Shown: one piece after another, positions 18,278 to 27,982 of the stretch
Layout of the letters: each line of letters starts with the position of its first letter
Numbering within the stretch: position 1 is the first letter of the stretch
DNA from: JANQUM01 sp047630355
GTDB lineage: Bacteria > Bacteroidota > Bacteroidia > Cytophagales > Spirosomataceae
DNA length: 64,000 nucleotides
Reading direction: 5' to 3'
Assembly: GCA_047630355.1 (NCBI GenBank)
Contig: JBLHXN010000006.1
Span: 1 to 64,000 of the forward strand
Translations under genes and position numbers: made by a program
The notes under the pieces: model-generated
Database searches by the model: none
The model's input: only the letters and a program-made list of their open reading frames with translations
Told to the model about the DNA's origin: nothing

Positions 18278-19505
18278 TTGAAGATAAGCAAAGTACATAT
18301 TAACAGTCTTCTTCTCGGCCTCCTGTTTACAGGAATTATTTCCGCGTGCGTTGATCCTTTTGACGTTGATATTTTCGCCCAACGCAGTAATATTATTGTT
18401 GATGGAAATATAAATAATTTAGACGAACCGCAGCAAATCCGTATTTTTCGCACCGATGTGATTCTGAGCGATTCAAAAGTTCTGAGTTTACTAAGTTTAT
18501 TATCACTAATTCGCTGTGAATTGCGGTTTTGGGCATTGAAGTGCGGGTAACAGAAAACGGCACCAACGTTATTAAACTTATTGAAAAATTTCCCGGAATC
18601 TACGAAATGCCCATTGGTTTTCAGGGACGAATCGGGAACACATATCAGCTTTCTTTCCGAACTGACAACGGCAACCATTACGAATCAATTGAAGAGGAAA
18701 TGTTGACGGGACCGAAGATTGACAGCATCTATGAAGTATTTAACCCAACCGGAATAGAGAACTCTTTGGGCAATCCAGGGAGTTTTCCGAGCAATGATAT
18801 TTACGCCAACTTTCAAGACCCGGTTAATTCAGCAAATTACTACCACTGGACCTGGAAAATCAGGGAACCGCTTACCTACTGCGAAACCTGCAAACAAGGG
18901 AAATACTATTTCTACGAAACTGACGATGGAACTACTGGAGATTGTTTCCGCGATTTGACGCTCAACCCGTCAACCATCTACGATTATACCTGCGGCTCGT
19001 TTTACTGGTAACAAATTGAAAACACAGAGATAAATATTTTCTCCGATAAAACTACCAACGGCAAAACGCAGATTGGAAAATTAGTTGGGCAAATTCCACA
19101 GCATCAATCAAACGTTGCCTGGTCAGCATTCGGCAGCAAGCCCTGACCCCAAAGGCTTATCGTTTCTTCAAACTACTACAAGGGCAATCTATCAATAGCG
19201 GAACTTTGGCGGATACGCCACCCGCTCCGATTCGGGGAAATATGGTAAGCCTTACAAACAAACGTGAAATTGTTTTAGGGTATTTCAACGTATCTTCTAT
19301 AAGCGAAAAACGGTTTATGCTCGTGGCACAGAACAAACAGGGAGGTAAACTAAACGGGCTTTTTGAAGCTTTGAATAACCGCAGCCCGCTACTTGAACCC
19401 ACCCCAGTAACGAACGGATTGACATTCCACTGGCAATCTGTAAAGAAAGCGTTTTTCAAACTATTATTGCCCCACGAGGCTGGCGGTTTGGCCGATAATG
19501 ACTAG
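18278..19505 (+). pseudogene. Degraded DUF4249-family lipoprotein gene (first copy)
   Basis: The start encodes a lipoprotein-like signal (MKISKVHINSLLLGLLFTG ending in SAC) followed by VDPFDVDIFAQRSNIIVDG and PQQIRIFRTD, the usual opening of DUF4249 proteins. The frame then shifts: 18529-19011 continues with VRVTENGTNVIKL to YDYTCGSFYW, ends at TAA, and the same frame resumes QIENTEINIFSDK. Another shift near 19130 leads to LTPKAYRFFKLLQGQ, GNMVSLTNKREIVLGYFNVS and LEPTPVTNG. At least three disruptions make it non-functional as read. DUF4249 genes are commonly paired with TonB-dependent receptors, and a receptor pseudogene lies just downstream. Confidence 0.75.
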
Positions 19506-19556
19506 TGATATTGTTAAATACTCAGATTTTAGTTTACGAAGAAAAAGCTATAACCT

Positions 19557-19840
19557 ATGGCATTAAAAAAGACCATCGTATTTTTACGGTAATCGTTACT
19601 TTCTTGGCGTGCGTTAATCCTTACGCCGTTCAGATTCTCTCTTCTAAATCGTACCTTTTCGTGGAGGGAAGTATCACGAATAATGCGAAGCAAAATCCCA
19701 TCCGAATTGTCCGAACTGACGCTTCCGCTGTTTTTGAGAGTTTAGAATTCAGCAGTACGATTGTAGGTGATATTCGGAACGAATATATTCCACTTAGAGA
19801 AAGTTTCCAATCAACTCGAATAAGTGGTGATTACGAGTAA
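19557..19840 (+). pseudogene. N-terminal fragment of a second DUF4249-type lipoprotein gene
   Basis: Translation of the ATG at 19557 gives MALKKTIVFL; after a frame change near 19585 it continues TVIVTFLACVNPYAVQIL and YLFVEGSITNN, then QNPIRIVRTDASAVFESLE. This is a signal peptide with a lipobox-like LAC plus the first 70 or so residues of a DUF4249-like protein. The match stops near 19790, and what follows is a broken receptor gene. A deletion therefore seems to have removed most of this gene and the receptor N-terminus. Confidence 0.65.
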
Positions 19841-20681
19841 AGGGTTTGATAAGACGATTCGGAAACCAATTCTGGGCGTTACATAAATCAATATGGAAAC
19901 CATGAAAAAAATACCCGCCGCTTTTGGCGAGATAGGTATTTTACGGGGAATCCAAATGTTGCCCGGTGTAAGTAGTGTCGGAGAAGCCTCCAACGGCGTA
20001 AATATTCGCGGTGGTACCACCGACTAAAACCTCACTTTAATGGATGATACGCCCATTTTCAATCCTACGCACATGTTTGGATTATTTTCGGTTGTTCCGC
20101 CCGATGCAGGCTTATTGACTAACCTTCCCAACGTAGTAGGAACGGAAACGTAGTACTGCAATCTTACGGCGGTCTCGAACCACGTGTCGGAATCCGGTAC
20201 GCCATTGACAATACTTCGTCGGTGAAACTGGGTTATAACCTGATGCGGCAATATTTACAGGTAGTGTCTAACACCTTCTGCTAATTACGATAAACCCCAT
20301 ACGTTCAATGCTTCGGTAAACTTTGCAGTTGACAAACACAATTCATTTGGTTTCAATTTTGTATATTCAAGTGGAAGATCCTACACCGAACTAGTCGGGT
20401 TCATTAATTTTCAAAACAATATTTATCCTTTCTACGATCAGCGAAATAATAACCGAATTCCGGACTATCACCGCCTTGATTTTAGCTGGAATATTTATAA
20501 TCCGAGCATGAAAGACCGCCGCTATCAAGACAGCTGAGCGTTCACAGCTTATAACCTCTACGCACGTCAAAGTGTATATTCTGCTTTCTTCCGAACCGAA
20601 GATAGATTTGCAAAAACCTACAACCTAAAAATCTTCGCCGCACCCATTCTGTCATTAACGTATAATTTCAAATTTGAGTAA
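19830..20681 (+). pseudogene. Degraded TonB-dependent receptor
   Basis: The plug-domain signature is spread over several frames: METMKKIPAAFGEIGILRGI, QMLPGVSSVGEASNGVNIRG, GTTD, an in-frame TAA at 20025-20027 where CAA (Gln) would be expected, then NLTLMDDTPIFNPTHMFGLF. Later fragments carry barrel sequence (HNSFGFNFVYSSGRSYTEL, NNRIPDYHRLDFSWNIY, APILSLTYNFKFE). The last ends with TAA at 20681, in the aromatic C-terminal style of a beta-barrel. Most of the plug and barrel is missing: about 850 bases remain of an expected 2300 or more. It is the partner expected for the DUF4249 remnants to its left. Confidence 0.8.
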
Positions 20682-20806
20682 CTACGCTTCGCAAGGTTAT
20701 TATGTCGCAACATTAAGCGATTTGGACTATAAGTTTGAATCCTCGTACTTCACTTTTAAACCTTTCGGATCCAAAGCCAGTCACAGGAAAAGAACACACA
20801 AAAACT

Positions 20807-23185
20807 ATGAAGTATATTTTTTTTCTCTTTATTATTCCACTTTCGATATTCGCACAAGAATCTACGGATTTCAAAATTTCGGGTAAAATAATCGACGCTA
20901 ATACAAGTGCTCCCCTCCCCTTTTCTACCGTAGCTCTTTTTGATTCGGGCACGGATAAAGTGATAGTGACGGTCTTAACCTCTGAAGACGGCTCGTTTGA
21001 AGCAAGTGCAAAATCCGGTAACTATTACCTCAAAGTTCAGTACGTTGGTTACGAAGATAAAACGCTTAAAAGTGAATTATTGAGTCCGCTATCACAAGAC
21101 GAAACGCTCAAAACTATCTCGTTAAGTTCGGGAATCATTTCCTTGCAAGAGGTAGAAGTCAGGGCGGAGAAAAGCCGGATGGAATTTGATTTGGACAAAC
21201 GAATTTTCAACGTCGGAAAAGATCTTGCCAATGCCGGAAATTCGGCAGCAGATATTCTGGATATGGTTCCGTCTGTAAATGTTGACCCGGAAGGGAATTT
21301 GAGTTTACGGGGAAGCGGCGGCGTACGAATTTTGATTGACGGGAAACCTTCGGGCTTGTTGAGTGCCGGAGATACCAAGGCGTTACTGCGAATGCAGGGC
21401 GATATCATTGAGAGTATCGAAGTAATTACGAATCCATCCGCCCGCTACGAAGCAGAAGGCGAAGCGGGGATTATAAATATCATTCTAAAGAAAAACCAAA
21501 AGAAAGGCTTTAACGGTTCTTTTGGGGTAAATACGGGTATTCCGCACAATCACGCAGCGTCTTACAACCTAAACTACCGACAAAAAGATTTTAACTTTTT
21601 CTCCAATTTCGGAATGGATTACCGACGTTCTCCCGGCGGCGGTTTCTCCACGCAGGATTTCTTTGAGGGCGGTACGCTGATTGAATCGTATTCGGTTGAT
21701 AATGCTTCAAACCGGGGTGGTCTGAGTGGTTATGTCCAATTCGGTACGGATTGGAATATCAATGCGTTCAATACACTGACAGGATCGGTTTTGCTTAAAC
21801 GCGGACGGGACAAAAACTTCTCCGACATTATTTACACAGATTTCGACGGAATAAACAACGTTCAGACTTTTCGTGACGTGATTGAAAGAGAAAGTGAAAA
21901 CAATATTGAAGGATCAGTAACTTACAGGAAAACATTTTTGACACCCAAAAAGGAGTTCAACTTTACCTTTAAATACATTCTTGATAACGATTTAGAAGAA
22001 GCGGATTACGAGCAATTTGTGGGTACTCGTGATGAATTATCTTTACTACAAAATTCAAGTAATACCGAAAACGAAGCGAATATGCTTTTTCAGGCTGATT
22101 TTGTGCAGCCATTTGGAGAAGACAGTAAATTTGAAACCGGACTACGAGCCGCACTCCGTACCATTGATAATGATTTTTTGGTACAAGAAGAACGAAACGG
22201 GCAGTTTGAAACACTATCGGGTTTTGACGATAATTTAGCGTACAAAGAAAACATTTACGCAGCTTACGCCATCTTGGGTCACAAAATGGACAAATTCAGC
22301 ATGCAAGCCGGGCTCAGAGCTGAACTGACTGATATTGAAGCAAGGTTGATCAAATCAAACGTTAATAATGATCAATACTACTTTAGTCTTTTTCCAAGCT
22401 CTACAATATCGTACGAAATTGCGAAAGACAATCAGGTTCAGCTGAGTTACAGCCGTCGTTTGAGCCGTCCGTACTTTAGGAGTTTATTACCTTTTTCAAA
22501 TTTCAACGATCCCCGAAATAACCGTTTCGGAAATCCCGCCCTTCGACCCGAATTTACGAATTCCTTTGAATTGGGTTATTTAAAGTACTTAGAAAAAGGC
22601 ACGTTTTTATCGAGTATTTACTACCGTAATACCACGGGTGTGGTGGAAGAAATCACCACTGCTTCTGACGATGGGACAACCATACGAACACCCGTAAACC
22701 TCGCCGAAAGAGATGCTTACGGTTTAGAAATGAACTACACAGCTAATCCGCTGGAATGGTTAGACGTAACCTCTGATCTCAACTTCTTCCGGGCGTTAGT
22801 AAATGGTCAATACCAAGGGCGTGATTTCAACAGCGATACTTTTTCGTGGAGTGGACGAATTACCTCTAAGTTTACACTAAAAAACCGATTAAAAGCTCAG
22901 TTTTCTTACGATTATGACGCTCCAGTAAATACCACGCAGGGCAGAAGGTTATCTGTTTCCGCATTTGATTTGGCGGCTTCAAAAGATGTATTTTCTAATA
23001 AAGGTACATTTACGATTGCCTGTCGGGACTTATTCAATACCCGCATTCGCCGCTCCATTATTGATTTACCAGAACTTCAGGCGGAGAGCTCTTTTCAGTG
23101 GCGACAAGCCCGTTCGGTGGTGGTGAGTTTCAATTATCGGTTGAATCAGGATAAGAAAAATTCCTATGATGTAGGAAGAAATTAA
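20807..23185 (+). CDS. Outer-membrane beta-barrel receptor (CarboxypepD_reg-like plus OMP_b-brl_3 type)
   Basis: The ATG at 20807 (MKYIFFLFIIPLSIFAQ) gives a signal peptide and a 792-residue product; an upstream in-frame ATG at 20735 lies in degraded receptor DNA and is unlikely. Residues 25-110 form a carboxypeptidase-regulatory-like beta domain (FKISGKIIDANTSAPLPFST, YYLKVQYVGYED). Residues 120-225 form a plug (DILDMVPSVNVDPEGNLSLR, IRILIDGKPSGLL-like, IESIEVITNPSARYEAEGEA, GIINIILKK), followed by a large barrel. This is a common Bacteroidota outer-membrane family related to TonB-dependent receptors; the substrate is unknown. Its stop overlaps the stop of the opposite-strand Crp-type gene by a few bases. 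No disruption is visible, unlike the receptor just upstream. Confidence 0.85.
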   Translation: MKYIFFLFIIPLSIFAQESTDFKISGKIIDANTSAPLPFSTVALFDSGTDKVIVTVLTSEDGSFEASAKSGNYYLKVQYVGYEDKTLKSELLSPLSQDETLKTISLSSGIISLQEVEVRAEKSRMEFDLDKRIFNVGKDLANAGNSAADILDMVPSVNVDPEGNLSLRGSGGVRILIDGKPSGLLSAGDTKALLRMQGDIIESIEVITNPSARYEAEGEAGIINIILKKNQKKGFNGSFGVNTGIPHNHAASYNLNYRQKDFNFFSNFGMDYRRSPGGGFSTQDFFEGGTLIESYSVDNASNRGGLSGYVQFGTDWNINAFNTLTGSVLLKRGRDKNFSDIIYTDFDGINNVQTFRDVIERESENNIEGSVTYRKTFLTPKKEFNFTFKYILDNDLEEADYEQFVGTRDELSLLQNSSNTENEANMLFQADFVQPFGEDSKFETGLRAALRTIDNDFLVQEERNGQFETLSGFDDNLAYKENIYAAYAILGHKMDKFSMQAGLRAELTDIEARLIKSNVNNDQYYFSLFPSSTISYEIAKDNQVQLSYSRRLSRPYFRSLLPFSNFNDPRNNRFGNPALRPEFTNSFELGYLKYLEKGTFLSSIYYRNTTGVVEEITTASDDGTTIRTPVNLAERDAYGLEMNYTANPLEWLDVTSDLNFFRALVNGQYQGRDFNSDTFSWSGRITSKFTLKNRLKAQFSYDYDAPVNTTQGRRLSVSAFDLAASKDVFSNKGTFTIACRDLFNTRIRRSIIDLPELQAESSFQWRQARSVVVSFNYRLNQDKKNSYDVGRN

Positions 23186-23730
23186 AGTAGCTCGATTTTG
23201 TTTCGGGAGAGTTTTACTTTACCGAGCTTTTCGAGTTGTTTGAGTAATCTTGAGACCACTTCACGAGAAGTAGCCAGTTCGCTTGCCAATTCTTCGTGCG
23301 TTACGTATAAAATATGCTTGCTGCCCGTAGAAGATAATTTCTTATTTATCAGCTTGAGAAGGCGTTGGTCAAGTTTGGTGAATGCAATGCCGTCAATGGT
23401 TTCGAGGAGATCGTCGAAACGCCTTTGGTAAGTAGTAAAAACAAATTCCTTCCAAGTTCGGTACTTGCCCAGCCACTCGTCAATTTTTTCGACGGGAATG
23501 GTTATCAGCTTGGTATTTTCTTCCGCAACCGCAATAATTTCGCTCGTTTTTTGCTGTAAACAGCACGTCAATGACATAGCACAAGTATCCATTCCGCCGA
23601 GGTAATACAACAGTATTTCCCGCCCATCTTCGTCAGGTCGCATAATTTTAACGGAACCGCTCAATAGAATTGGCACAAAACGAATATAACCACCAAGACG
23701 CATTAAGTATTCGCCTTGCTTCAGTTCCAT
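23182..23730 (-). CDS. Crp/Fnr-family transcriptional regulator
   Basis: The 182-residue protein has a cyclic-nucleotide-like sensor domain (GEYLMRLGGYIRFVPILLSG, DGREILLYYLGGMDTCAMSL, AEENTKLITIPVEKIDEWL) and a C-terminal winged helix (THEELASELATSREVVSRLL KQLEKLGKV). Cysteines in TCAMSLTCC might sense redox or sulfur species, but this is inference. The frame begins abruptly: upstream codons FESALLEELQQVGNF are in frame without an ATG, while an ATG at about 23783 sits one base out of frame, before a T4 run. The native start may therefore be lost to a small indel. Regulators of this type often neighbour rhodanese, TauE and YeeE sulfur genes in Bacteroidota, and such genes lie 4-17 kb away here. 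Confidence 0.8.
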   Translation of the reverse strand: MELKQGEYLMRLGGYIRFVPILLSGSVKIMRPDEDGREILLYYLGGMDTCAMSLTCCLQQKTSEIIAVAEENTKLITIPVEKIDEWLGKYRTWKEFVFTTYQRRFDDLLETIDGIAFTKLDQRLLKLINKKLSSTGSKHILYVTHEELASELATSREVVSRLLKQLEKLGKVKLSRNKIELL

Positions 23731-23891
23731 GAAATTACCGACTTGCTGTAACTCTTCGAGTAATGCTGATTCAAAAGACCATTAAAGTGTTTTTCGTAAA
23801 ATTTGATGGGTTATTGCATAGTGGTCTGTAAGTTGAAAATTGTTTTTGACAATGCACAAAAGAAGAACGGGGTAATAACGGGTATACCTTA

Positions 23892-25097
23892 TTAAACCAA
23901 AAACGCTTTAATTTTGGCGTAAACTTCAGCATTATTCAGCAAACCCAAATGACTAACTCCGTAAGCAATCCAAGTATTTTTCTTCTTAAATTGTAGTTGT
24001 TTTGCAGGATTCTCGTGCTGCCCCAAAGCACTTTTTATATCAACCATGCTATCGCCGATCACTACGGGAGAAACAATATCAGCTTCCTGTCCGATAACGG
24101 CCGCGATGTTATAACAAGATATCCGCTTCGGTAGAGGAACGTGCTGCCTTTGGTCAGCTTTTATTTCAAATCGGTCACTGCCTTGCCAGTCTTCATCAAC
24201 TAAGTTTCCGTATCTTAAGTCTGTGATGCCGCCACTTCTGACTTTCCCCAATCGGGCAAAAGGTTGTGCGTAGGCAATAGATTCCAAAATACCATCCAAA
24301 TAATTGCCGGTTCGTTCTAAGGGTGCACCGTGATGAGGTGTTCCTAAAAAGACAATTTTCTTAAGGTGTTTTGTCCACGTTTTCTGCTGTTGCTGACCGT
24401 AATACAAAGCACTTCTCGTTACTAAGCCGCCCATACTGTGACCGATAATGATTAGTTCTTGGACGGGAACCGGCCAATGCAGCACCAACTCTTCTAATAA
24501 TTCATTAAAATCCTGCCCGTTAGTAGAAATATGGCGGCCGCTGTTGTAGTGCAAATAAATGGGCGTTTTACCTGATTCGTTTGCCAATGCTACTCCGTGA
24601 TTATGGTCTTTTCGAGTCCATTGAATATCATTCATGCAAGAACCGTGTACCAACACCAAAATTTTACCGCTGATGTTCGGATAAGCCGCTTCCAGACTTT
24701 CTCTTTCAAGTAAAATGGCCTTTGCCTGGTACCTGAATTGCATGGTAATCTGCAACGGATTTTCCTTTTCTTCCAGATAATCACCCACCAAACCGTTTAA
24801 GACGGAACGTAACACTTCACCTTCGTCGGTTGATTTTAAACTTCCTAATACGGGCGTTAATTTGCCTAACGCTTTATCCAAACCGCCACCGATGACTCTG
24901 GTGCTCCATTTTACATTATTATACGTGATTCCGGCAATGGCGGTGATCAAATCCTGCACGGGAGTTGATGGCAAAAAAGGAGGATGAACAACCCGCCTGT
25001 GCATGGCTTCAACCAAGTCTGTTATACCGATTGTGGCGTCGGTAATTAACTGCGACAGACCTTGCATAAGAGAGCCCGTTTTTATTTTATTTGCCAT
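23892..25097 (-). CDS. Alpha/beta-hydrolase (lipase/PGAP1-like esterase)
   Basis: The 401-residue product uses the ATG at 25097 (MANKIKTGSLMQGLSQL); an in-frame ATG at 25172 would overlap the upstream gene and add a basic tail. ILVLVHGSCMND carries the oxyanion-hole HG motif, and LIIIGHSMGGLVTRSALYYG is the GHSMGG nucleophile elbow with the catalytic Ser. VFLGTPHHGAPLER follows, and GVSHLGLL near the C-terminus likely provides the His. The N-terminal 150 residues (LITDATIGITDLVEAMHRRV) are a helical region of unknown role. There is no signal peptide, so it is probably cytoplasmic. It follows the DUF2071 gene by about 30 bases on the same strand, so they may be co-transcribed. The substrate cannot be read from the sequence. 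Confidence 0.85.
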   Translation of the reverse strand: MANKIKTGSLMQGLSQLITDATIGITDLVEAMHRRVVHPPFLPSTPVQDLITAIAGITYNNVKWSTRVIGGGLDKALGKLTPVLGSLKSTDEGEVLRSVLNGLVGDYLEEKENPLQITMQFRYQAKAILLERESLEAAYPNISGKILVLVHGSCMNDIQWTRKDHNHGVALANESGKTPIYLHYNSGRHISTNGQDFNELLEELVLHWPVPVQELIIIGHSMGGLVTRSALYYGQQQQKTWTKHLKKIVFLGTPHHGAPLERTGNYLDGILESIAYAQPFARLGKVRSGGITDLRYGNLVDEDWQGSDRFEIKADQRQHVPLPKRISCYNIAAVIGQEADIVSPVVIGDSMVDIKSALGQHENPAKQLQFKKKNTWIAYGVSHLGLLNNAEVYAKIKAFLV

Positions 25098-25128
25098 GAT
25101 AAGAGGAGTTCTTTTAGAAAAAAGGTGC

Positions 25129-25857
25129 TTAATTCTGTACCGCCTTTTCTCTGATTGTCTTTTTACCTTCAACGGTTATCTTAGACCCTTCCGCAAGCAT
25201 CACCGAACTTGGTTTCATATTGGTTAAAAACTCAAATTCCGATCCGTAAACAAGTCCGAAATTAACGTTTACTTCGGCACTGTGTACCGCGTATTGTTGC
25301 CATTTCGGGTGAGTAACTTCGTATTCGTTGGTAACGGTTTCGCTTACTTTTGCGTATCCCCAATAATGCTCAGTGATAAATTCAGTTTCGCTGTTTTCTG
25401 CAATCGGGCTTTGCTCTAGGGCAGCAACAACTTTGAAAGATTGCCATAGTTTATTTTTCTTCCATTCGTACTCTACGTTTCTGTTTATCTCATTTTCTTC
25501 CCAATTGTGCCGCATGGGCATCGTCTCATAATTTTCGTTGTAGAGCGTATTTGCAATAATGGTCAGGGCTGGTTTTGGCACAATTTCCTTGATAAAAACT
25601 ACGCCCCGTTTCCGTATACCATTTTCAAAGCGTCTGACGTAAAACCGAAGGTTTACTTCTTCAAAATTTACGTGAAATGGGATTTTTATTCCTAACAATT
25701 TGACCTCCAGAAACATAAAACCAATTAAACTAACGTAACATTTTCCCTCCCATAAATCAAGTTCTGTACCCACCGGAACGTACTTTTTTAGTATTTCAGG
25801 ATCTATAACATAATTTGCGATGGCTAATTTCCGCCACTCTGCTTTTAAAAAACTCAT
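25129..25857 (-). CDS. DUF2071 (YqjF-like) protein
   Basis: The 242-residue protein starts MSFLKAEWRKLAIANYVIDP and contains VPVGTELDLWEGKCYVSLIG, EEVNLRFYVRR and RKRGVVFIKEIVPK, the typical sequence of the DUF2071/YqjF family. There is no signal peptide or membrane segment. The family belongs to the acetoacetate-decarboxylase-like fold, but no enzyme activity is established for this branch. It precedes the hydrolase gene on the same strand. Confidence 0.85.
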   Translation of the reverse strand: MSFLKAEWRKLAIANYVIDPEILKKYVPVGTELDLWEGKCYVSLIGFMFLEVKLLGIKIPFHVNFEEVNLRFYVRRFENGIRKRGVVFIKEIVPKPALTIIANTLYNENYETMPMRHNWEENEINRNVEYEWKKNKLWQSFKVVAALEQSPIAENSETEFITEHYWGYAKVSETVTNEYEVTHPKWQQYAVHSAEVNVNFGLVYGSEFEFLTNMKPSSVMLAEGSKITVEGKKTIREKAVQN

Positions 25858-26021
25858 TTTTTCTTTTGTTTTAAGGAACTACACTTTGCGACAAAACCTT
25901 TAAAAGACTCACGTCTTCCCTCTTTCGCTCTCATCAGGTAAACTGATATTGCACCCCATTAGTTTTCACGTAAAATCAACTTTCGCTCTCTCCAAGCTAT
26001 AAGTTTTGGGATAAAAAAGTA

Positions 26022-26897
26022 TTATTCAACTTCTGTTTCGATGGCGATTGAAAATTTAACGCCGGATTCAATGGTTTTGTATGTCGATTTTTGGGTTAAA
26101 TCAGTCGATTCATCCTCGCTATCTGGTAGTCCCAGCCACGGCTCTACGCAGACGTAATCAGCACCTGGTTTTGCCCAAAGTGCAAGATGCGGATAATCTT
26201 TAAACCGAACCACAATTCCTTTTTTCTCACCTTTTTTACGAAGTCGGACCCAATCACAGGCGATGTTCTCAAATATCAAAGCATCTTCGTTAAATATCGT
26301 TTCCGAAAGTGGAAGTACTTTTCCATCACTTTCAATTTTGCGTTTACGATTTGATAGTAATCCCGACGCTCCCAGTGTACTTACTTGCAAATCAAATTCA
26401 GTTGGAAATTCAACAACGTAATCAGATAACTGTATGTCTTCATTTAACGGACAAGCGTACGCCGTGTGTCCGCCACAAGCGAAGGACATCGACACAACGT
26501 CCTGATTTTCAACGATATAATTTATTACCAAACGCTTTCCGAGAAGTTTATACTCCACCGAAAACGTAAACTTATACGGGTATTGCGTTAGCGTTTTATC
26601 TGAACTTGTTAACGTAAAAATGCAAGCAGATTCACTGAGTTGTTCAAATACTAACTGTTCGTTATTCCGAATAATTCCGTGTTTGGGCATGTCGTAATTC
26701 GCTCCGTTATAAACGATTTTGTCTTCCTTTATCTTGCCAATTGCCGGAAATAAAACGGGCGAGCTACTCCCCCAAACCGACGCGTCAATTTGCCAAATGT
26801 GTTCTTTTCCCGTCGCTTTGTCTTTCAAAGACCGAATCTCCGCCCCCACCGACTCGATGATGCAGATAAGGTATTCGTTTTCAATGGTTTGTAGCAT
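26022..26897 (-). CDS. Aldose 1-epimerase-family protein (mutarotase-like)
   Basis: The 291-residue protein contains GAEIRSLKDKATGKEHIWQI at the N-terminus, SSPVLFPAIGKIKED, MPKHGIIRN with the conserved HG, VENQDVVSMSFACGGHTAYA with the second conserved His region, and ALWAKPGADYVCVEPWLGLP with the catalytic-region Glu. This is the LacX/YeaD-like branch of galactose mutarotase-like enzymes, which act on aldoses or phosphosugars. It is predicted cytoplasmic. It appears to be a single gene. No sugar-operon neighbours are adjacent; galactokinase lies 36 kb away. Confidence 0.85.
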   Translation of the reverse strand: MLQTIENEYLICIIESVGAEIRSLKDKATGKEHIWQIDASVWGSSSPVLFPAIGKIKEDKIVYNGANYDMPKHGIIRNNEQLVFEQLSESACIFTLTSSDKTLTQYPYKFTFSVEYKLLGKRLVINYIVENQDVVSMSFACGGHTAYACPLNEDIQLSDYVVEFPTEFDLQVSTLGASGLLSNRKRKIESDGKVLPLSETIFNEDALIFENIACDWVRLRKKGEKKGIVVRFKDYPHLALWAKPGADYVCVEPWLGLPDSEDESTDLTQKSTYKTIESGVKFSIAIETEVE

Positions 26898-27033
26898 GTT
26901 TTTATTGGTTCTTTCTAATTCTACGGAGCATCATATAAGCACAAGTTACAAACTATCAGCACTTTCCAATACTTCTTAAATCCCAAGCCCACAGTAGATG
27001 AAATTCAGTGGTCGGGAAAGCAGTTCACAAAAC

Positions 27034-27060
27034 GACCACACCGAAAGTTTCGGTGTGGTC
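27034..27060. terminator. Hairpin with 10-bp or longer stem between methyltransferase remnant and epimerase gene
   Basis: GACCACACCG at 27034-27043 is exactly complementary to CGGTGTGGTC at 27051-27060, and the short AAAGTTT between them can extend the stem. On the minus strand it lies just past the end of the methyltransferase remnant and is followed by GTTTTG, so it may have ended that transcript. The T-tract is weak. Confidence 0.45.
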
Positions 27061-27097
27061 ATCAAAATAGCTACTAAAGGTCAACCATCATTGACAT

Positions 27098-27712
27098 TCA
27101 CTCTCTCATAAAACTACAAAAAGTAAAGTTCTGCGTGATTAGCAAAGGTGTTTAATGGTCTACATTTACGCATTTTACATTTTTAAACCCTTCCTTAAAT
27201 TACTCTTTCAGAGCGGTTTGAGCGTACTGTTCTATTTCAATTCCGCCGCATTTTTTGGGACCTTTTCAGAAAAAGTTCCGACAACCATGTAGCTCTGCGA
27301 ATTGATATATTATTTCGCCGTTTTCAGGTATTTGCTAATTTCGCCCAAATCTGTAAGGAAATGGGAAACTGCCCGATCGTGCCAAAAGTCGAATTTTTTA
27401 GGTGGTTCAAAAGCGGTAACATCGCTAACAATCCAAGTCACTAATTTAATCTTTTCGCCGAGTCTTTTTTTCGCTCTTTCAATCGCCGATTTAGAAATAT
27501 CCAACACCGTTAAATCGGTAAAACCCAGAGCTAATAAATGGTCAACTAAAAAACTGTCACCGCCACCAGTACCAATGATTTCAGCAGACTTAGAAAAGCC
27601 AAGCCCTTTAATGAATTTTAAAGATGTTTTGGGAATTGGCTGGTACCAACTAACCTGACTTAGTTCTTTAGTCGTATAAATGGCAGGTTGAACGCACTTA
27701 AAAATTCAATTC
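27098..27712 (-). pseudogene. Degraded class I SAM-dependent methyltransferase
   Basis: From right to left the frames read VQPAIYTTKELSQVSWYQPI, FSKSAEIIGTGGGDSFLVDH (a motif I-like glycine loop), LGFTDLTVLDISKSAIERAK and FDFWHDRAVSHFLTDL. This is the common Bacteroidota small methyltransferase family. There is no in-frame start codon, as TGA precedes FKCVQ. The main frame stops at 27310, but homologous sequence continues in shifted frames: VVGTFSEK, KCGGIEIEQYAQTALKE, then NVDH-stop-TPLLITQNFTFCSF to TGA at 27098. Several disruptions indicate a pseudogene. Confidence 0.7.
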
Positions 27713-27982
27713 TGAGATTCAAATCAACGAATAGTACAAGTTTACAATTATAGTTTTGTCTGAAACTAATGAATTGGTGAAAGTTTGAATTTGGTTTTAT
27801 GTTAGAATAGATGCCTCATTTTAAGGTTTTATCTAAAAAGGATTTTTCTGTAGTATCAAATAGGAACATAAGTTGCACTTTTTTAAGTAGTTTTGTTATA
27901 CTTTTAAATGCGTTTCACCTGTATAAATGACCTCCCAGTGCTCTTTGTTATCGAATTTAACCATGCGATGGGTGGGGAGAGG

